From an uncultured Oscillospiraceae bacterium (GTDB taxonomy: Bacteria; Bacillota; Clostridia; Oscillospirales; Oscillospiraceae), in assembly GCA_910584835.1 (NCBI GenBank), contig CAJUEG010000112.1, forward strand, positions 1-6,838: 6,838 bases of DNA, given 5' to 3'. Under the pieces are notes generated by a model. That model saw nothing but the letters and a program-made list of their open reading frames with translations. It was not told the origin of the DNA and ran no database searches. The translations under genes were made by a program, and so were the position numbers. Positions 4,767 through 6,838 of the stretch are shown one piece after another (within the stretch, counting starts at the first letter, position 1; every line of letters starts with the position of its first letter).

Positions 4767-5906
4767 ATGGACAATCTCATCTATTTTGACTACGCCGCCA
4801 CCGCCCCGGTGCGCCCGGAGGCCATCAAGGCCATGATGGACGCCCTGGGCCAATTCGGCAACCCCTCTTCCCGGTACGGCTACGCCCGCCGGGCCGCCCA
4901 GCGGGTGAAGGAGGACCGGGAAGCGGTGGCCGCGGCCTTCGGCTGCTCCCCCTCCGAGCTGTTTTTCACCTCCTGCGGCACGGAGGGGGACAACTGGGCC
5001 CTCCGCCGGGGCGCGGAGCTGAACCGCCGCCGGGGAAGGCACATTATCACCACCGCCGTCGAGCACGCCGCCGTGCTGGAGACCTGCCGCGACCTGGAGC
5101 GCCAGGGGTACGAGGTCACATACTTAAAACCGGACCGGGCGGGCCGCATCTCCCCGGAGCAGCTGGCCGCCGCCCTGCGGGCGGACACGGCGCTGGTGTC
5201 CATGATGCTGGTGAACAACGAGACCGGCGTGATCTTCCCCGTGGAGGACTGCGTCAAAGCGGTAAAAGCCTTTGACCCCGCCATTTTGTTCCACTGCGAC
5301 GCGGTGCAGGGCTTTTTGAAAACGCCCCGGCCCCTCGTCCGCCTGGGCGCGGACCTGGTGGCCGTCAGCGGCCACAAGATCGGCGCCCCCAAGGGAATCG
5401 GGGCGCTGTACGTGAAAAAGGGGGTCCGGCTACGGCCTCTGCTCACCGGGGGCGGCCAGGAGGAGGGCCTCCGCTCGGGCACCGAGGCCACGGCCCAGAT
5501 TGCCGCCTTTGCCGCCGCCGTCCGGGCCGGGGCGGCGGACCAGACCCGGCTGGAGCGCGCCGCCGCCGTCAAGGAGTACACCCTTTCCAAGTTAAAGGAG
5601 GCCCTGCCCAGGCTGGAGGTCATCTCCGCCGGGGACGCCCCCCACATCTGCGCCGTCACCCTGCCCGGCTACAAGAGCGAGGTGGTGGTCCGCGTACTGG
5701 GGGACAGGGGGGTGTGCGTCTCCTCCGGCTCCGCCTGCCACAAGGGCAGGCCCAGCCACGTGTTCGCCGCTATGAACCTCCCAAAGCCCTGGCTGGACGG
5801 GGCGCTGCGGCTGTCCTTCTCAGCCGACTCCACCCGGGAGGAGGCGGACGCGCTGGTGTCCGCCCTGAGGGACGCGGCGGACAGCCTGTTCACCACTTTA
5901 TCATAA
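4767..5906 (+). CDS. Cysteine desulfurase, NifS/IscS type (class V aminotransferase fold)
   Basis: This 379-residue PLP enzyme takes sulfur from L-cysteine as an enzyme-bound persulfide, leaving alanine, for iron-sulfur clusters or thio-modified tRNA and cofactors. The N-terminus IYFDYAATAPVRPEA is typical. H100 (in AVEHAAVLE) should stack on PLP, D178 and Q181 (in HCDAVQGF) should contact the ring, and K204 (in SGHKIGAPKGIGALYV) should form the Schiff base. C324 in the SSGSACHKG loop is the catalytic cysteine. The length is normal. ATG 4767 is chosen because AGGAGG at 4753-4758 sits 8 bases upstream and a good promoter precedes it; the frame is open further upstream only by chance. No iscU, sufU, iscR or thiI is adjacent, so the sulfur acceptor is unknown. 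The MATE gene follows 24 bases after the stop and probably shares the transcript. Confidence 0.92.
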   Translation: MDNLIYFDYAATAPVRPEAIKAMMDALGQFGNPSSRYGYARRAAQRVKEDREAVAAAFGCSPSELFFTSCGTEGDNWALRRGAELNRRRGRHIITTAVEHAAVLETCRDLERQGYEVTYLKPDRAGRISPEQLAAALRADTALVSMMLVNNETGVIFPVEDCVKAVKAFDPAILFHCDAVQGFLKTPRPLVRLGADLVAVSGHKIGAPKGIGALYVKKGVRLRPLLTGGGQEEGLRSGTEATAQIAAFAAAVRAGAADQTRLERAAAVKEYTLSKLKEALPRLEVISAGDAPHICAVTLPGYKSEVVVRVLGDRGVCVSSGSACHKGRPSHVFAAMNLPKPWLDGALRLSFSADSTREEADALVSALRDAADSLFTTLS

Positions 5907-5930
5907 TTTATAAAAGGAGCATCCGTCACC

Positions 5931-6838
5931 ATGTTCAAGCTATTCCGGCGGGAGCCGGGCTTCTATCCCAAGCTGATCTCCCTGGCCCTGCCCATTCTGC
6001 TGCAGAACCTCATCACCAACTCCCTGGGGCTGGTGGACACCTTCATGGTGGGCACCATGGGGGAGGGCCCCCTGGCCGGGGTCACCCTGGCCAACATCCC
6101 CGTGTTCGTGGTCCAGCTGATGATGTTCGGCATCCAGAGCGGTTCCTCCGTCCTCATCAGCCAGTACCGGGGCAAGGGGGACATAGGGGCCATCAACCGT
6201 GTCATGGGCATCGGCATGTATGCCGCCGGAACCATCGGGCTGGTATTTGCCCTCATCATGGGCTTTCTACCCACCCAGTTCATGGGCCTGTTCGGCAGCG
6301 ACGCCGCCGTGGTGGCCACCGCCGCCCGGTACGCCCGCATCGTGGGCTGGTCCTATTTCTTCGACAGCTTCGTGCAGGTCTACATCGGCGTCCACCGAGC
6401 CATGGGCAATCCCAGCCGGGGCCTTGTGATCCTGGGCGTCTCCATGGCCAGCAACACCTTCCTCAACTGGGTGTTCATCTTCGGCAACCTGGGCGCGCCC
6501 CGGCTGGCGGAGCAGGGCGCGGCGCTGGCCACCCTGCTGGCCCGGGTGCTGTCCTGCTCCATCGCGGTGGGCTGGGCAGTGCTGGATAAGCAGTTCAAGC
6601 TCTCCCCCGCCCTCCTCTTCCGCCCCGGCCGGGAGATGACCCGCCGCTTCATCCGTTTCTCCACCCCCGTGATGTGCAATGAGACCTTCTGGGGGCTGGG
6701 CACCTCCCTGTTCCCCACCATCATGGGCCACATGGAGGGTTCCCAGGAGATCCTGGCTGCCTACGCCATCGCCGGCAACATCACCAACCTGTGCACCGTG
6801 GGGGTGTTCGCCATCTCGGGCACCGCCGCCATCCTCAT
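5931..6838 (+). CDS. MATE family multidrug/cation antiporter (3' end beyond window)
   Basis: The first 302 residues of a MATE (multi-antimicrobial extrusion) transporter are present, out of about 450 usual for the family. These inner-membrane antiporters export cationic drugs or metabolites in exchange for Na+ or H+. The frame stays open to the window edge. It starts MFKLFRREPGFYPKLISLAL and has long hydrophobic helices. Family features include PILLQNLITNSLGLVDTFMV (21-40), FGIQSGSSVLISQYRGKGD (66-84), the cytoplasmic-loop motif RAMGNP (156-161), LNWVFIFG (178-185) and GAALATLLARV (196-206). The second half begins at about 237-265 (RRFIRFSTPVMCNETFW). ATG 5931 is supported by AAAGGAG, with GGAG at 5916-5919 and slightly long 11-base spacing. 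It lies 24 bases behind the cysteine desulfurase stop with no terminator between them. The transported substrate cannot be told from sequence. Confidence 0.92.
   Translation, partial: MFKLFRREPGFYPKLISLALPILLQNLITNSLGLVDTFMVGTMGEGPLAGVTLANIPVFVVQLMMFGIQSGSSVLISQYRGKGDIGAINRVMGIGMYAAGTIGLVFALIMGFLPTQFMGLFGSDAAVVATAARYARIVGWSYFFDSFVQVYIGVHRAMGNPSRGLVILGVSMASNTFLNWVFIFGNLGAPRLAEQGAALATLLARVLSCSIAVGWAVLDKQFKLSPALLFRPGREMTRRFIRFSTPVMCNETFWGLGTSLFPTIMGHMEGSQEILAAYAIAGNITNLCTVGVFAISGTAAIL

Noticed and set aside
4635..5066. N-terminal extension of the HD-domain protein to 329 residues
   Set aside because: The extension crosses both divergent promoters and runs antisense into the desulfurase gene; ATG 4634 has its own AGGAG.
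4880..5659. Minus-strand open frame of 259 codons inside the cysteine desulfurase gene
   Set aside because: It is antisense to a gene with full catalytic motifs, and its composition is Ser/Arg/Ala-rich noise.
5714..6589. Plus-strand open frame overlapping the desulfurase end and MATE gene
   Set aside because: It is an out-of-frame shadow rich in Gly, Arg, His and Pro; the MATE frame from 5931 is the real one and stays open to the window edge.
1..6838. CRISPR arrays, tRNA/rRNA genes, insertion sequences or prophage genes
   Set aside because: I saw no regularly spaced repeats, tRNA-like folds, transposase motifs or terminal inverted repeats.

Overview
The window is GC-rich, gene-dense bacterial DNA with strong G/C preference at third codon positions and strong AGGAGG-type ribosome binding sites. 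The reverse-rubrerythrin/rubredoxin pair and the protein relatives of most genes fit an anaerobic, high-GC member of the Clostridia, probably an Oscillospiraceae-type gut bacterium such as a Flavonifractor or Pseudoflavonifractor relative. That assignment is an inference from family resemblance. I see no tRNA, rRNA, CRISPR array, insertion sequence or phage gene.

Layout. (1) 1-345, plus strand: the last codons of a rubrerythrin/NADH-peroxidase-like gene, a hairpin-rich spacer, and a 51-residue rubredoxin ending at a strong terminator. This is an oxygen/peroxide detoxification pair. (2) 474-2647, minus strand: a MGDG-synthase-type (GT28) glycolipid glycosyltransferase, followed with a 4-base overlap by a polytopic membrane protein of the lysylphosphatidylglycerol-synthase transmembrane (flippase-like) family. 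They have a clear promoter of their own (2734-2761) and a terminator at 422-454. (3) 2807-3328, minus strand: a short Sfp-type 4'-phosphopantetheinyl transferase. (4) 3400-4634, minus strand: an HD-domain hydrolase-like protein, translationally coupled (TGATG) to TrmO, the methyltransferase that modifies t6A37 of tRNA. (5) 4635-4766: a divergent intergenic region with two near-consensus sigma-A promoters back to back. (6) 4767-6838, plus strand: a NifS/IscS-type cysteine desulfurase followed 24 bases later by a MATE-family transporter that runs off the window.

The genes form small unrelated housekeeping and stress units rather than one pathway. The tightest functional unit is the glycosyltransferase plus membrane protein pair, which could make and translocate a membrane glycolipid. 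I do not see a clearly new multi-gene system. The points most worth a second look are the rubredoxin, whose first metal-binding knuckle is C-x-C instead of the usual C-x2-C, the glycolipid synthesis/flipping pair, and the symmetric divergent promoter.
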